Assembly (NCBI GenBank): GCA_028583605.1
Contig: CM053326.1
Location: forward strand, 37,293,931-37,357,930
DNA from: Dastarcus helophoroides
Lineage: Eukaryota; Arthropoda; Insecta; Coleoptera; Bothrideridae
Length of the DNA stretch: 64,000 nucleotides
Reading direction: 5' to 3'
This document shows, in pieces, positions 61,801-64,000 of the stretch (position 1 is the stretch's first letter; each line of letters opens with the position of its first letter). Below the pieces are notes generated by a model that saw only the letters and a program-made list of their open reading frames with translations, did no database searches and was not told where the DNA came from. Made by a program: the position numbers and the translations under genes.

Positions 61801-61974
61801 CATACTGTAATGAAATACGTAACAAACGAAATTTCATCTGTACTTACCGGCCACGACGACATCTGCGTTCCTCAGTCTCTTCAGAACGTGTTCTATGAGC
61901 CCCACATCGGTACATGCTTGTAGATTTCGGACGCTCTTCCTCAATATCGCAATAAACACGCTCCATATTTCAGC
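7749..61974 (-). CDS. rg: Neurobeachin (rugose), internal part of gene, 30 exons
   Basis: Neurobeachin is a large BEACH-family scaffold that works in membrane trafficking and synapse function and anchors protein kinase A; the fly orthologue is rugose/DAKAP550. I joined 30 exons by translating the minus strand and matching conserved segments of the family. Consecutive exons agree in splice phase, apart from two exons with a one-base frame break. Exons, 5' to 3': 61848-61974, 60888-60988, 60734-60829, 52595-52716, 52413-52539, 50314-50433, 50111-50257, 44549-44605, 42936-43076, 42682-42827, 42229-42442, 41317-41539, 41123-41265, 40641-41022, 39054-40405, 35079-35683, 34493-34812, 28885-29064, 28451-28594, 28276-28383, 28032-28203, 27285-27512, 21216-21343, 14255-14347, 13632-14117, 13095-13366, 12871-13046, 12666-12813, 12484-12607, 7749-7885. 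The start codon and the PH-BEACH-WD40 end lie outside the window. Introns are filled with AT-rich arrays and transposons. Identity is near certain; exact ends of exons in the variable linkers are less so. Confidence 0.96.
8160..11930. repeat. AT-rich array, ATTTCGAC orientation, with long internal duplications
   Basis: Runs of the type CAAAATTTCGACTTTTTT on the plus strand. A longer unit (TTTGACAATGAAAAGTCTTG followed by a TTGTCAAAATTTCG stretch) recurs with starts near 8735, 9210, 9450 and 10365. A block containing TCCATATTTGTACCTTTCAA recurs at about 9060, 9770 and 10700. All ORFs here are low-complexity by-products. It fills most of the intron between exons 29 and 30. Confidence 0.82.
8254..8395 (+). 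mobile_element. Palindromic retroposon family 1, 5'-truncated copy
   Basis: Begins in the loop region (TATCTCTTGAAGATGACACC) and keeps the second arm (TTGTGTTTTTTAATCTTTCT, GGTTTCAGGGGACAAG) and the tail ending CAGTCCGTTCCATCAAA. The first arm is missing. It lies at the edge of the AT-rich array. Confidence 0.85.
12484..12607 (-). CDS. rg: Neurobeachin exon 29 of window (acidic pre-PH linker)
   Basis: 124 nt, phase 0 to 1. It codes for [20 protein letters not shown] and [20 protein letters not shown], ending T plus a split Gly codon. It is the short acidic segment immediately before the PH-like domain. The donor is GTAGGT. The split codon is completed by exon 30 at 7885. Confidence 0.92.
12666..12813 (-). 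CDS. rg: Neurobeachin exon 28 of window
   Basis: 148 nt, phase 2 to 0. It codes for [20 protein letters not shown] and [20 protein letters not shown], followed by [30 protein letters not shown] is diagnostic of neurobeachin. The donor is GTTAGT. Confidence 0.97.
12871..13046 (-). CDS. rg: Neurobeachin exon 27 of window (DUF1088-like segment)
   Basis: 176 nt, phase 0 to 2. It codes for [40 protein letters not shown] and [18 protein letters not shown], matching the [14 protein letters not shown] through KHGAWG. The donor GTATTA is chosen by phase, giving [12 protein letters not shown] across the junction. Confidence 0.95.
13095..13366 (-). CDS. rg: Neurobeachin exon 26 of window (DUF1088-like segment)
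   Basis: 272 nt, phase 1 to 0. It codes for [60 protein letters not shown] and [20 protein letters not shown]. It is among the best conserved parts of neurobeachin, just upstream of PH-BEACH. Confidence 0.98.
13632..14117 (-). CDS. rg: Neurobeachin exon 25 of window (linker into DUF1088-like segment); one-base frame break
   Basis: 486 nt as assembled. The 5' part codes for an acidic linker starting [20 protein letters not shown] and running to WTDIKSQRR. The 3' part, in another frame, runs from [16 protein letters not shown] to the strongly conserved [20 protein letters not shown] and KTLLG. The switch lies near the C3 run at 13973-13975. Adding one base makes the exon 487 nt and open throughout, agreeing with the phases on both sides (0 in, 1 out). 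Read literally, the first frame stops at about 13936. A sequencing or assembly indel is the simplest reading. Confidence 0.9.
14255..14347 (-). CDS. rg: Neurobeachin exon 24 of window (basic linker)
   Basis: 93 nt, phase 0 to 0. It codes for [20 protein letters not shown] and [11 protein letters not shown]. The acceptor is CCTAACAG and the donor is GTAATGC. The intron upstream is 6.9 kb and contains a whole hAT-type element. The assignment rests on open frame, phase and position. Confidence 0.78.
14820..15940. repeat. Degenerate AT-rich intron sequence
   Basis: Loose A/T runs with scattered GAAATTTCG and AAAATTTCG motifs, less regular than the main arrays. No gene or splice-supported exon seen from 14348 to 15964. 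Confidence 0.55.
15965..19735. mobile_element. hAT-type non-autonomous element made almost entirely of array DNA
   Basis: The left end CAGTGGCGTGTTGTGAC and the right end AAAAACACGCCACTG are inverted repeats, extended by shared GGGAAGCT motifs just inside. Flanks ATAATCCC (15957-15964) and ATAATTCC (19736-19743) match at 7 of 8, the size of a hAT target duplication. The interior is AT-rich array and includes a roughly 240-bp inverted pair (about 16395-16640 against 18890-19110). No transposase. Confidence 0.78.
19736..21215. other. Intron sequence, no gene recognised
   Basis: No coding segment could be supported. A hairpin with 13-bp arms (ACAACTTGATTTT / AAAATCAAGTTGT, 4-base loop) lies at 21056-21085. 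The 64-codon ORF at 20136-20330 has no recognisable features. Confidence 0.5.
21216..21343 (-). CDS. rg: Neurobeachin exon 23 of window (linker)
   Basis: 128 nt, phase 1 to 0. It codes for [20 protein letters not shown] and [20 protein letters not shown] followed by SIK. This acidic linker carries a GPPSIK motif of the kind seen in insect neurobeachins (from memory). The acceptor is GAAATTATAG and the donor is GTGAGTA. Phase continuity with exons 22 and 24 supports it. Confidence 0.82.
21770..24900. repeat. AT-rich array, ATTTCGAC orientation, with 287-bp satellite-like units
   Basis: From about 22780 to 24660 a unit of about 287 bp is repeated at least six times. Each unit contains a near-perfect hairpin with 12-bp arms ATTCGTCTTTCT / AGAAAGACGAAT and a 3-base loop. 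Hairpins start at 23059, 23346, 23634, 23914, 24206 and 24496. Overlapping ORFs on both strands are repeat by-products. Confidence 0.88.
24930..25060. repeat. Repeat family 2, fragment
   Basis: Contains GACCACAGTATGAAGCCCTC and AACAAAGCGGTTGCTCTCTA, matching 25560-25720 closely and the foldback at 46399-47130 more distantly. It lies in the intron between exons 22 and 23. Confidence 0.7.
25560..25720. repeat. Repeat family 2, fragment
   Basis: Shares GACCACAGTATGAAGCCCTC with 24930-25060 and continues through AGCAAAGCGGTTGCTCTCTA to ATGCACAGACCAATAGG, as in the foldback at 46399-47130. The copies at about 24700-25380 and 25430-26130 look like one duplicated block, including a shared trailing TACGAAGTTTTATTTTGCAA. 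Confidence 0.7.
26528..26652 (+). mobile_element. Palindromic retroposon family 1, short copy with target duplication
   Basis: Both arms are present but shortened and lack the central loop. The tail ends GTCCGTTCCACG plus an A run. An 11-bp direct repeat (AATATGGCGTA at 26517-26527, AATATGGTGTA at 26653-26663) flanks it with one mismatch. Confidence 0.85.
26720..26920. repeat. Repeat family 3, copy A
   Basis: Contains GAGTAAAGCGACCTTCTATT, then CGCCGTCGACCGTTCACCGA and GTTCCTTCGG, matching in order a block at about 34010-34246. Moderately GC-rich compared with the surroundings. Origin unknown; probably an old mobile element. Confidence 0.65.
27285..27512 (-). CDS. rg: Neurobeachin exon 22 of window: histidine-rich cassette exon
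   Basis: 228 nt, open throughout in the frame set by exon 21 (phase 1 in, phase 1 out), giving 75 codons plus a split one. The product is Pro/His-rich, about 19 histidines, including [20 protein letters not shown] and [16 protein letters not shown]. The acceptor is GCAATCTACAG and the donor is GTAAAAG. Because the exon is symmetric, skipping it leaves the frame intact, so alternative use is likely. I know no close vertebrate counterpart; coding status rests on frame and splice agreement. Confidence 0.75.
27513..28031. other. Intron between exons 21 and 22, nothing recognised
   Basis: About 520 bp of AT-rich sequence with no repeat match or ORF that I can support. Confidence 0.5.
28032..28203 (-). 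CDS. rg: Neurobeachin exon 21 of window
   Basis: 172 nt, phase 0 to 1. It codes for [40 protein letters not shown] and a Ser/His tail ending [32 protein letters not shown] is nearly invariant. The donor at 28031 reads GTTCGC, non-consensus, and is chosen because it gives phase 1 compatible with both exons 22 and 23. Confidence 0.93.
28276..28383 (-). CDS. rg: Neurobeachin exon 20 of window
   Basis: 108 nt, phase 0 to 0. It codes for [20 protein letters not shown] and [16 protein letters not shown], matching the conserved LLQDMDINRLRAVVFRDI. The intron to exon 19 is 67 bp. Confidence 0.96.
28451..28594 (-). CDS. rg: Neurobeachin exon 19 of window
   Basis: 144 nt, phase 0 to 0. It codes for [20 protein letters not shown] and [28 protein letters not shown] in two stretches. 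The Cys-rich [12 protein letters not shown] start is a family hallmark. The acceptor is TTTGATATCAG and the donor is GTATGT. Confidence 0.95.
28885..29064 (-). CDS. rg: Neurobeachin exon 18 of window
   Basis: 180 nt, phase 0 to 0. It codes for [40 protein letters not shown] and [20 protein letters not shown], matching conserved IEPTQG, FLQRL and [21 protein letters not shown]. It was not an ORF-track entry and was found by homology. The donor is GTTAGT. Confidence 0.96.
29459..30829. mobile_element. Element with long inverted termini
   Basis: 1,371 bp. Left end GGGTTAGTCTTATTAAATGG AC, right end GTCCATTTAATAAGACTAACCC, a perfect 22-bp inverted repeat. Similarity continues inward in patches (CAGGGTGAATCA at 29598 against TGATTCACCCTGTATACA near 30690; GGATTCTG...CAGAATCC stems; AGGCGATTTATTTGC against GCAAATAAATCGCCTA). 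No transposase seen. Flanks GTACA and TTACA are similar. Superfamily not assigned. Confidence 0.72.
30392..30505. repeat. GC-rich palindrome inside the long-terminus element
   Basis: Perfect 15-bp arms TTGTCGATTGCCCAC (30410-30424) and GTGGGCAATCGACAA (30474-30488), with further pairing outward (TGCAACT / AGTTGCA). The loop is rich in CGCTCG-type motifs. It stands out in GC from everything around it. Confidence 0.75.
30850..33540. repeat. AT-rich array, mixed orientation
   Basis: Blocks of GTCGAAATTTCG and its reverse, with AAA/TTT runs, begin just past the long-terminus element and are interrupted by a family 1 retroposon at 32927-33071. No gene content. Confidence 0.75.
32927..33071 (-). 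mobile_element. Palindromic retroposon family 1, minus-strand copy with 12-bp target duplication
   Basis: On the plus strand it starts TTTGGTGGAACGGAGTGGTC (the tail, reversed) and ends TTTCAATTTTT. Direct repeats GTTAGATTACAC at 32915-32926 and 33072-33083 are identical. One arm is largely deleted. Confidence 0.88.
33655..33800. repeat. Cluster of ATCGAT palindromes
   Basis: Repeated ACGATACATCGATGTTT units, two of them in tandem at about 33748-33792 (period 20), plus AAATATCGATGTTT. A smaller, similar cluster is at 29290-29395. ATCGAT cores resemble insect DREF/BEAF-type sites, but they also occur inside transposon ends, so function is open. Confidence 0.6.
34010..34246. repeat. Repeat family 3, copy B
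   Basis: Contains GGGTAAAGCGAACCTTTTAG, CGCCGTTGACCATTCACCGA and TCGTTCCTTCGG, collinear with 26720-26920. A short tandem (period about 23 bp, TAAGGAACCGTAAGCGCAC) sits at about 34049-34092 within it. Confidence 0.65.
34493..34812 (-). CDS. rg: Neurobeachin exon 17 of window (central conserved block)
   Basis: 320 nt, phase 1 to 0. After a short Ser/Pro stretch it codes for [60 protein letters not shown] and [20 protein letters not shown]. This matches the NBEA segment FRIPEFNWSQMHQRLL through MACGGILPLLSAATSA. Confidence 0.97.
35079..35683 (-). CDS. rg: Neurobeachin exon 16 of window (acidic disordered linker)
   Basis: 605 nt, phase 2 to 1. It starts [20 protein letters not shown] and continues as a low-complexity Asp/Ser/Glu/Asn-rich stretch of about 200 residues ending VETDHL. 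It has little conservation beyond composition, as expected for the long linker of neurobeachin between the helical N-terminal half and the conserved central block. Acceptor TTTGTAG and donor GTAAGT fit the neighbours' phases. Confidence 0.9.
36359..36493. mobile_element. Palindromic retroposon family 1, diverged copy
   Basis: First arm ATTGAAATACAAATCTTGTC through CGATAGCCAAGCTATC, then a partial second arm ending TAACCTCTGTTGTATTTTTT. The tail is absent. It is embedded in the AT-rich array. Confidence 0.75.
37389..37615 (+). mobile_element. Palindromic retroposon family 1, near-complete copy
   Basis: Both arms, loop (GAGAGATACTCTCTGAACTTG) in part and tail AACCAAGGACCAGTCCGTTC CACC are present, ending in an AAAATTTAAAAAAAA stretch. 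No clear flanking duplication can be picked out of the AT-rich surroundings. Confidence 0.82.
39054..40405 (-). CDS. rg: Neurobeachin exon 15 of window (conserved helices, then acidic linker); one-base frame break
   Basis: 1,352 nt. The first part (40405 to about 40000) codes for the highly conserved [35 protein letters not shown] and [20 protein letters not shown]. The rest is a variable acidic linker rich in E, S and D. The linker holds two amphipathic helices fitting the A-kinase-anchor consensus (39522-39563 and 39416-39454) and an imperfect 8-residue repeat (TPEEVSV-like, 39118-39191). Between the helices the reading frame shifts by one base near the T5 run at 39515-39519. Read literally, the first frame stops at about 39432. 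Dropping one base restores one open frame to the donor at 39053 (phase 2) and makes the exon length fit its neighbours. No plausible intron is present. Confidence 0.93.
39416..39454 (-). other. rg: Putative PKA RII-binding amphipathic helix 2 in neurobeachin
   Basis: Thirteen codons reading [13 protein letters not shown], with the AKAP-type spacing I-x-x-A-V-x-x-V-V-x-x-I. It lies about 23 codons after helix 1, on the other side of the frame break, which suggests that both frames are truly coding. Confidence 0.6.
39522..39563 (-). other. rg: Putative PKA RII-binding amphipathic helix 1 in neurobeachin
   Basis: Fourteen codons reading [14 protein letters not shown]. Small or branched hydrophobics fall at V-x-x-I-I-x-x-I-L-x-x-V, the pattern of A-kinase anchoring protein helices that dock the RII dimer. 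Fly DAKAP550 (rugose) is a known AKAP. The motif match is seen in the sequence; binding is inferred. Confidence 0.6.
40641..41022 (-). CDS. rg: Neurobeachin exon 14 of window
   Basis: 382 nt, phase 0 to 1. It begins [20 protein letters not shown] and contains [23 protein letters not shown] helices, [20 protein letters not shown] and [13 protein letters not shown]. It lies in the conserved armadillo-like/DUF4704-type region. The final A plus TG from exon 15 encode Met (ENPMILKV). Confidence 0.97.
41123..41265 (-). CDS. rg: Neurobeachin exon 13 of window
   Basis: 143 nt, phase 1 to 0. It codes for [40 protein letters not shown] and YLTTMHE, matching the conserved KEDELQ-ILNYL-TMHE segment. The acceptor is ATCTTGTAG and the donor is GTGAGTT. 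It was absent as a long ORF and was found by homology. Confidence 0.96.
41317..41539 (-). CDS. rg: Neurobeachin exon 12 of window
   Basis: 223 nt, phase 0 to 1. It codes for [20 protein letters not shown], the [11 protein letters not shown] helix and [22 protein letters not shown], all family signatures. The donor reads G|GTTTGG, which is unusual but required by phase: the next exon supplies AC to complete Asp of GLDGPRP. Confidence 0.95.
41540..42228. other. Intron between exons 11 and 12, nothing recognised
   Basis: About 690 bp of ordinary AT-rich intron without array character or ORF that I can support. Confidence 0.5.
42229..42442 (-). CDS. rg: Neurobeachin exon 11 of window (helical repeat region)
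   Basis: 214 nt, phase 2 to 0. It codes for [40 protein letters not shown] and a helix ending SELLLKQ, part of the conserved armadillo-like region. The acceptor is TTATTTCAG and the donor is GTGAGTA. Confidence 0.96.
42682..42827 (-). CDS. rg: Neurobeachin exon 10 of window
   Basis: 146 nt, phase 0 to 2. It codes for [40 protein letters not shown] and DSKRDPTL. The last codon is completed as Cys by exon 11, giving the insect-typical RDPTLCSKLLGF. The donor is GTAAGT. Confidence 0.96.
42936..43076 (-). CDS. rg: Neurobeachin exon 9 of window
   Basis: 141 nt, phase 0 to 0. It codes for [40 protein letters not shown] and [14 protein letters not shown] and FVH-PHALMLQ are nearly invariant in NBEA and LRBA. 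The acceptor is TTTCTAACTTTAG and the donor is GTAAGT. Confidence 0.96.
43893..44179. mobile_element. Small hAT-type MITE
   Basis: 287 bp with perfect 14-bp terminal inverted repeats CAGTGTTTCCCAAA / TTTGGGAAACACTG. The flanking 8-mers ACTTAAAC and ACCTACAC match at 6 of 8, as for an aged hAT duplication. Non-coding; it is in the intron between exons 8 and 9. Confidence 0.83.
44549..44605 (-). CDS. rg: Neurobeachin exon 8 of window (57-nt exon)
   Basis: 57 nt, phase 0 to 0, coding for [19 protein letters not shown]. It matches the short conserved stretch before VLYDGKL in the family. Acceptor TTTTTAG and donor GTGAGTG are good. It was too short for ORF calling and was found by homology. Some insects have extra alternative residues at this junction; none is supported here. 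Confidence 0.92.
44696..44904 (-). mobile_element. Palindromic retroposon family 1, minus-strand copy with long target duplication
   Basis: Starts TGGTGGAACGGACTGGTCCT (reversed tail) and ends TTGTATTTCAATTTTTGA. The flanks share ACTTCAGG followed by ATAATTT (left about 44679-44695, right about 44905-44921), a direct repeat of about 16 bp with one indel or mismatch. It lies upstream of exon 8 in its intron. Confidence 0.85.
45306..45627. repeat. Two-copy tandem repeat, period about 161 bp
   Basis: The block from GAACTCATTTTCACGAAAGT through TTTTACACGCGC, GCTGCAGATGAGTTTT and TTCACAAATTACCACGGC to the next GAACTCATTTTGAC recurs at 45467. The copies differ at scattered sites. Non-coding. Confidence 0.8.
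45640..48900. repeat. AT-rich array, ATTTCGAC orientation
   Basis: AAAATTTCGACTTTTT-type sequence on both sides of the family 2 foldback. A longer block (GATTTGTTGATTTTTTTGTA, GATTTTCTTTAATTTCACCG, TTTTGACGACGTATTTG) is duplicated, near 47370-47890 and 48040-48700. It ends close to the solo LTR. Confidence 0.8.
46399..47130. repeat. Repeat family 2, large foldback
   Basis: A segment at about 46399-46550 (AACCAAAGACCGGTTTCGAT, then GTTAGATCTCGTCAG) recurs inverted at about 46830-46995. A second segment at about 46625-46800 (CCTAGCGAAGCGGTTGCTTT) recurs inverted at about 46960-47130. The 122-codon ORF across it is a by-product. Diverged pieces of the family occur at 24930-25060, 25560-25720 and about 43770-43890. 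Confidence 0.78.
48963..49328. mobile_element. Solo LTR of a retrotransposon
   Basis: 366 bp beginning TGTTACGGGC and ending CGTTACA, with a 4-bp direct repeat ATAT on both sides (48959-48962, 49329-49332) and an internal CCTTATATAG TATA-like motif. TG...CA ends and a 4-bp duplication suggest a Ty3/Gypsy-type LTR left by recombination. No internal retroviral-type genes are present. Confidence 0.72.
49858..49916. repeat. 59-bp hairpin
   Basis: Arms TACAGCTTGTCAAACGTAGC TTG and CAAGCTACCTTTGACAAGCT GTA pair over 23 bp with about 2 mismatches around a 13-base loop. It could be a foldback transposon end or a stem-loop RNA. No other evidence. Confidence 0.65.
50111..50257 (-). CDS. rg: Neurobeachin exon 7 of window (end of concanavalin-like domain)
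   Basis: 147 nt, phase 0 to 0. It codes for [20 protein letters not shown] followed by [20 protein letters not shown] and MHRLGPGYK, the very conserved end of the LamG-like domain (FCGQM-A-YLFSEAL). The intron to exon 6 is only 56 bp. Confidence 0.97.
50314..50433 (-). CDS. rg: Neurobeachin exon 6 of window (concanavalin-like domain)
   Basis: 120 nt, phase 0 to 0. It codes for [20 protein letters not shown] and [20 protein letters not shown], with the conserved IYNRW and VNGQL motifs. A mariner element (50526-51842) sits 92 bp upstream, in the intron to exon 5. Confidence 0.96.
50526..51842 (-). mobile_element. Mariner-type transposon, dead copy
   Basis: 1,317 bp with 28-bp terminal inverted repeats starting CGAGGT and sharing AAAAAGTAAGATGACT (3 mismatches over 28), flanked by TA at 50524-50525 and 51843-51844. 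The size is right for mariner. It lies in the intron between neurobeachin exons 5 and 6, with its transposase on the minus strand like the host gene. Confidence 0.93.
50592..51520 (-). pseudogene. Mariner transposase pseudogene
   Basis: Recognisable fragments: a helix-turn-helix region near 51200-51500 ([40 protein letters not shown]) and the C-terminal catalytic part near 50750-50850 ([17 protein letters not shown], containing the last catalytic Asp of the D34D triad). The frame is broken between them by indels and stops, so it cannot give a full enzyme. Confidence 0.9.
52413..52539 (-). CDS. rg: Neurobeachin exon 5 of window (concanavalin-like domain)
   Basis: 127 nt, phase 2 to 0. It codes for [20 protein letters not shown] and [22 protein letters not shown] in two conserved strands of the LamG-like fold. 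The acceptor is TTCTTTCAG and the donor is GTGAGTA. Confidence 0.96.
52595..52716 (-). CDS. rg: Neurobeachin exon 4 of window (concanavalin-like domain)
   Basis: 122 nt, phase 0 to 2. The product begins [20 protein letters not shown] and continues [20 protein letters not shown], the core of the LamG/ConA-like domain. The split cysteine codon is completed by exon 5. A hAT-type element begins only 138 bp away on the intron side. Confidence 0.96.
52855..54753. mobile_element. hAT-type non-autonomous element carrying an AT-rich array
   Basis: Starts CAGGGATGAGCAA and ends TTGCTCATTTCCG (imperfect inverted repeats). Subterminal GCGGCCCGC motifs lie near both ends, and a perfect 8-bp duplication TTGTAGAA sits at 52847-52854 and 54754-54761. 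Eight-base duplications and CAGGG-type ends are hAT hallmarks. No transposase; the interior from about 53130 to 54600 is the GTCGAAAT-type array. Confidence 0.85.
55620..58830. repeat. AT-rich array, GTCGAAAT orientation, possibly inside a decayed hAT element
   Basis: The array has a subregion at about 56340-57560 where a unit of roughly 170-197 bp (ACTAGAATTTCGAGTATAAA, TCTAACCTAACCCAATTTTT, then an AAT microsatellite) recurs about six times. The left edge GGTTTCCTAACCTTTTTTGA GGTCACGG and the right edge CCGTGGACCCTCGAAATTC ... GGTCCCCTCAGGTGCC recall subterminal hAT sequence, but no clean inverted repeats or target duplication remain. Confidence 0.75.
58943..59919 (-). mobile_element. Palindromic retroposon family 1 copy split by a nested transposon
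   Basis: The reversed tail and outer arm (TGGTGGAACGGACAGGTCCT ... TTGAAATA) break off at 58987 and resume at 59767 (TACAAATCTTGTCGCCTGAA) through loop and second arm to about 59919. The interruption is the TA-flanked insertion at 58988-59766. The two parts join exactly at TA to give the family sequence. Confidence 0.88.
58988..59766. mobile_element. Pogo/Tigger-like DNA transposon, nested and degenerate
   Basis: 779 bp bounded by terminal inverted repeats CAGTAAGACCCCGCTTAACG and, at the right, GTTAAGAGGGGTTTTACTG, with TA on each side. These ends resemble pogo/Tigger elements of the Tc1/mariner superfamily. The inside keeps short stretches that look like the C-terminal part of a Tigger-type transposase (a plus-strand reading near 59100-59240) but no intact ORF. 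Confidence 0.78.
60734..60829 (-). CDS. rg: Neurobeachin exon 3 of window (entry to concanavalin-like domain)
   Basis: 96 nt, phase 0 to 0. It codes for [20 protein letters not shown] followed by [12 protein letters not shown], which leads into the concanavalin/LamG-like domain of neurobeachin. It is only 58 bp from exon 2. The following intron is about 8 kb and holds a hAT element, an AT-rich array and a nested transposon. Confidence 0.95.
60888..60988 (-). CDS. rg: Neurobeachin exon 2 of window
   Basis: 101 nt, entering in phase 1 and leaving in phase 0. It codes for [20 protein letters not shown] and [14 protein letters not shown], a nearly invariant neurobeachin helix pair. The acceptor is TTTACTTTCCAG and the donor is GTAAGCT. 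The open frame runs on past the donor into the intron, but that extension has no similarity to the family and is not coding. Confidence 0.95.
60989..61847. other. Intron between exons 1 and 2, nothing recognised
   Basis: About 860 bp. The plus-strand 71-codon ORF at 61543-61758 has no motif or splice support that I can see. Confidence 0.5.
61848..61974 (-). CDS. rg: Neurobeachin exon 1 of window (ARM-like N-terminal region)
   Basis: 127 nt, entering in phase 0 and leaving in phase 1. It codes for [19 protein letters not shown] and the following helix ending ADVVVA, matching the conserved NBEA/LRBA segment [18 protein letters not shown]. The acceptor is TTTTATTGCAG and the donor is GTAAGTA. 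The preceding exon of the family (ending about LLEHCDVTCQ in vertebrates) was not found up to 64000, so the upstream intron is longer than 2 kb. Confidence 0.95.
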
Positions 61975-62869
61975 CTGCAATAAAAATTTCAGCATCAGTC
62001 GAATATGTTTACCGGTATGAAATTCAACACAACACGAATCTTTATGAGAGTTAATATGAAAATCTACAACCGCCTGCGAGACCGGTTATTATCCTTTAAA
62101 ATTGATATTTCCCTAGTTTACATGCAGAAAAGAGGAAAGATTTCGAATATGTGGCGAATTCGAAATGAAATTGCCCCTAGCAGTCCCACTAGATTGCATC
62201 ATATAAAAAGAAAAAAGTTGACAAATCTCTTTTACGTGGAGAGGAAAAATGAAATTCTAACTAGATTTACCCCTTAAGCATTTAATTTGAATTTTATTTA
62301 AAGACTCTAGAATCTAATTAAATGGATTTGATTTGTCACTTGAGAACAACCGGAATCATCCGTGGCAGTTTTTTTTTTTGACATATACGTTATGTTAAAC
62401 CAGTCTACAAATACTATGGTAAAGAATATGAATTTAACTTTTTGAACTTTCCTAATGGGGCGCTTCGGTTACGCAAAGGGATGAAAAAAATCACAAACCC
62501 GATTAATTAGATTCTTCTTATTAAAGGAACTCATTTTGAAATTAACTGAAGTGCAAATTTAATTAAAACACCAATGGAAAGCCCTTTGATTGATATCCCT
62601 TCTTCAAAAGAAATTAAAGGAATTATATCGATTCGCCTTCTATTCAACGTATTCTTATAAAAGATCTCTTCGCCATAATTTGACTCAATGCATTGGTAGT
62701 GAAACATTTCAAATTTTGGAAGTTGGGAAGCAGTAATTGACTTTTTCATTAGTGAAGCAACATGATGCTTATATTAGACTAGCTGATAAGTCACCCGATC
62801 TCATTCAGTATTTCACAGCTATTACTTTATTTAATTTGTTTAAATAAATCGATTTTTATAAATATCGCT
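61975..62869. other. Upstream intron, nothing recognised
   Basis: Sequence upstream of the first exon in the window. I searched for the conserved exon preceding AEIWS and did not find it. Two short ORFs (62005-62277 plus, 62531-62749 minus) look random. Confidence 0.5.
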
Positions 62870-64000
62870 TTTTTAAAAATGTCTGCCAGTTTAAATTTAG
62901 TCTTTTCCGACGTTTAAAATTTCTATTTTTAAAATATGGTATCTTTTCAAACTTTCGACTTTTTCGAAAATTTTGATTTTTTTACTGATATTCAACGTAT
63001 CGAACAGTTCAACTGTTTTATTTTTCTGAAATGTCAGTTTCTCTGGAGAAGTTAAAATGTCGAGCTTTTTTTAATGAATTCTTCTATTAATTCCGATTTT
63101 TTTTGCAAAATTTGAATTTTTTATCATAATTTCGACTTTTTTAAAACTTCCACTTAAAAATTTTATTTCATACAATTTTTAACTACCCAAAATATCAACT
63201 TTTTTCAAAATCTTACTTTTTTAAAAATTTCTTCTTTTCCCTTCCAAAAATTCTAGATTTTTTGGAAAGCTTGTCACCAAAGATTTTTTAAAATGTCAAT
63301 TTTTTTAAAAAAGAAGATTTTTTAAATGTCAATTTTTTTAAAAAATTGTATTATTTTAAAATTTTGACTTCCTGTTAAAACTTGCAGTTTTGGGACTTTC
63401 GACTTTCTAAATTTCGACATTTTTTAAATCTCTCTCTTTAAAAAAAGATGTTTTTTTTTTAATTTTGCCTTTTAAAAATGTAGATATTAATTTCGAGAAT
63501 TTTGATACCTTTTGAGAACCTTGACTTTTTGAAAATTTTGACATTTTTTCTAAATTTCCGCTTTATTTTTTAAATTTTAACTTTGTAAAAATTTCTTTAT
63601 TTTATCACAATTCTTGCATTTTTTCAAAAGGTCGACTTTTAACAGTATCTTTTCAAAATGTTAGTACAATTCTCCAAATGTTTGATTTTTTGAACCCTAA
63701 TTTTTTAAGAAAATTTTTAAGTTTTCCGAAATCTCGTTATTTTTCAAAATTTTCGATTTCTAAAAATTTCCTACTTTCTTTAAAATTTCGCCTTTATCTG
63801 AAAAATAACGATATTTTTTATCGACTTTTTATTGAAATTTTGGATTTTTTTTTGCAAAATTTTCGTTGCATCTTAAAGTTTTTGATTTATTTCCAAAATT
63901 TGAACTTTTTTCTAAATGTCGATCTTTTTTAACATTTTGGCCTTTTTCAACATCATACTTCTTTTTAAAAACCTCGACAGTTTTTCTAAATTGATTTACC
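62870..64000. repeat. AT-rich array, ATTTCGAC orientation, runs off the window
   Basis: Degenerate AAATTTCGACTTTTT-type sequence through to the end of the window. The ORF at 63678-63932 is a Phe/Leu-rich by-product. Confidence 0.78.

Overview
This window is animal nuclear DNA, most likely from an insect (possibly a beetle, but that part is weak). It has GT-AG introns, a very AT-rich background and several eukaryotic transposon classes. I see no operons, bacterial genes, CRISPR arrays, tRNAs or rRNAs. The only host gene I can support is the insect neurobeachin orthologue (rugose, rg; vertebrate NBEA/LRBA), on the minus strand. Thirty coding exons between 61974 and 7749 join with matching splice phases and code for roughly 2,270 residues. 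They run from the N-terminal armadillo-like region to the start of the PH-BEACH domain. The true N-terminus lies beyond the right edge; the rest of PH, BEACH and the WD40 repeats lie beyond the left edge. I see no promoter.

Layout along the gene, from high to low coordinates: ARM-like start and concanavalin/LamG-like domain (exons 1-8, 61974-44549); conserved helical region (exons 9-15, 43076 to about 40000); acidic disordered linker with two A-kinase-anchor-type amphipathic helices (exons 15-16); second conserved block (exons 17-21); a histidine-rich, frame-neutral cassette exon (22); short linker exons 23-25; DUF1088-like segment (exons 25-28); and the opening of the PH domain (exon 30). 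Two exons, both in linker regions, have a one-base frame break at a homopolymer. These look like assembly errors or recent mutations.

The introns are dominated by a low-complexity array built on A/T runs around ATTTCGAC (or GTCGAAAT). The array forms long blocks of fixed orientation with local higher-order repeats of about 130, 190, 287 and 400-440 bp. Two blocks lie inside hAT-type elements with terminal inverted repeats and 8-bp target duplications (15965-19735 and 52855-54753), so at least part of this satellite-like DNA appears to travel as transposon cargo.

Other mobile DNA: a dead mariner (50526-51842); a pogo/Tigger-like insertion nested in another repeat (58988-59766); a solo LTR (48963-49328); a small hAT MITE (43893-44179); a 1.37-kb element with long inverted termini (29459-30829); and a large foldback repeat (46399-47130).

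The most unusual component is a palindromic repeat with at least eight copies. Its copies end in short A tracts, are truncated at the other end, and in four cases are flanked by 11-16 bp direct repeats. That is the signature of a retroposon, not a cut-and-paste MITE. Its transcript would fold into a near-perfect hairpin of about 85-100 bp.
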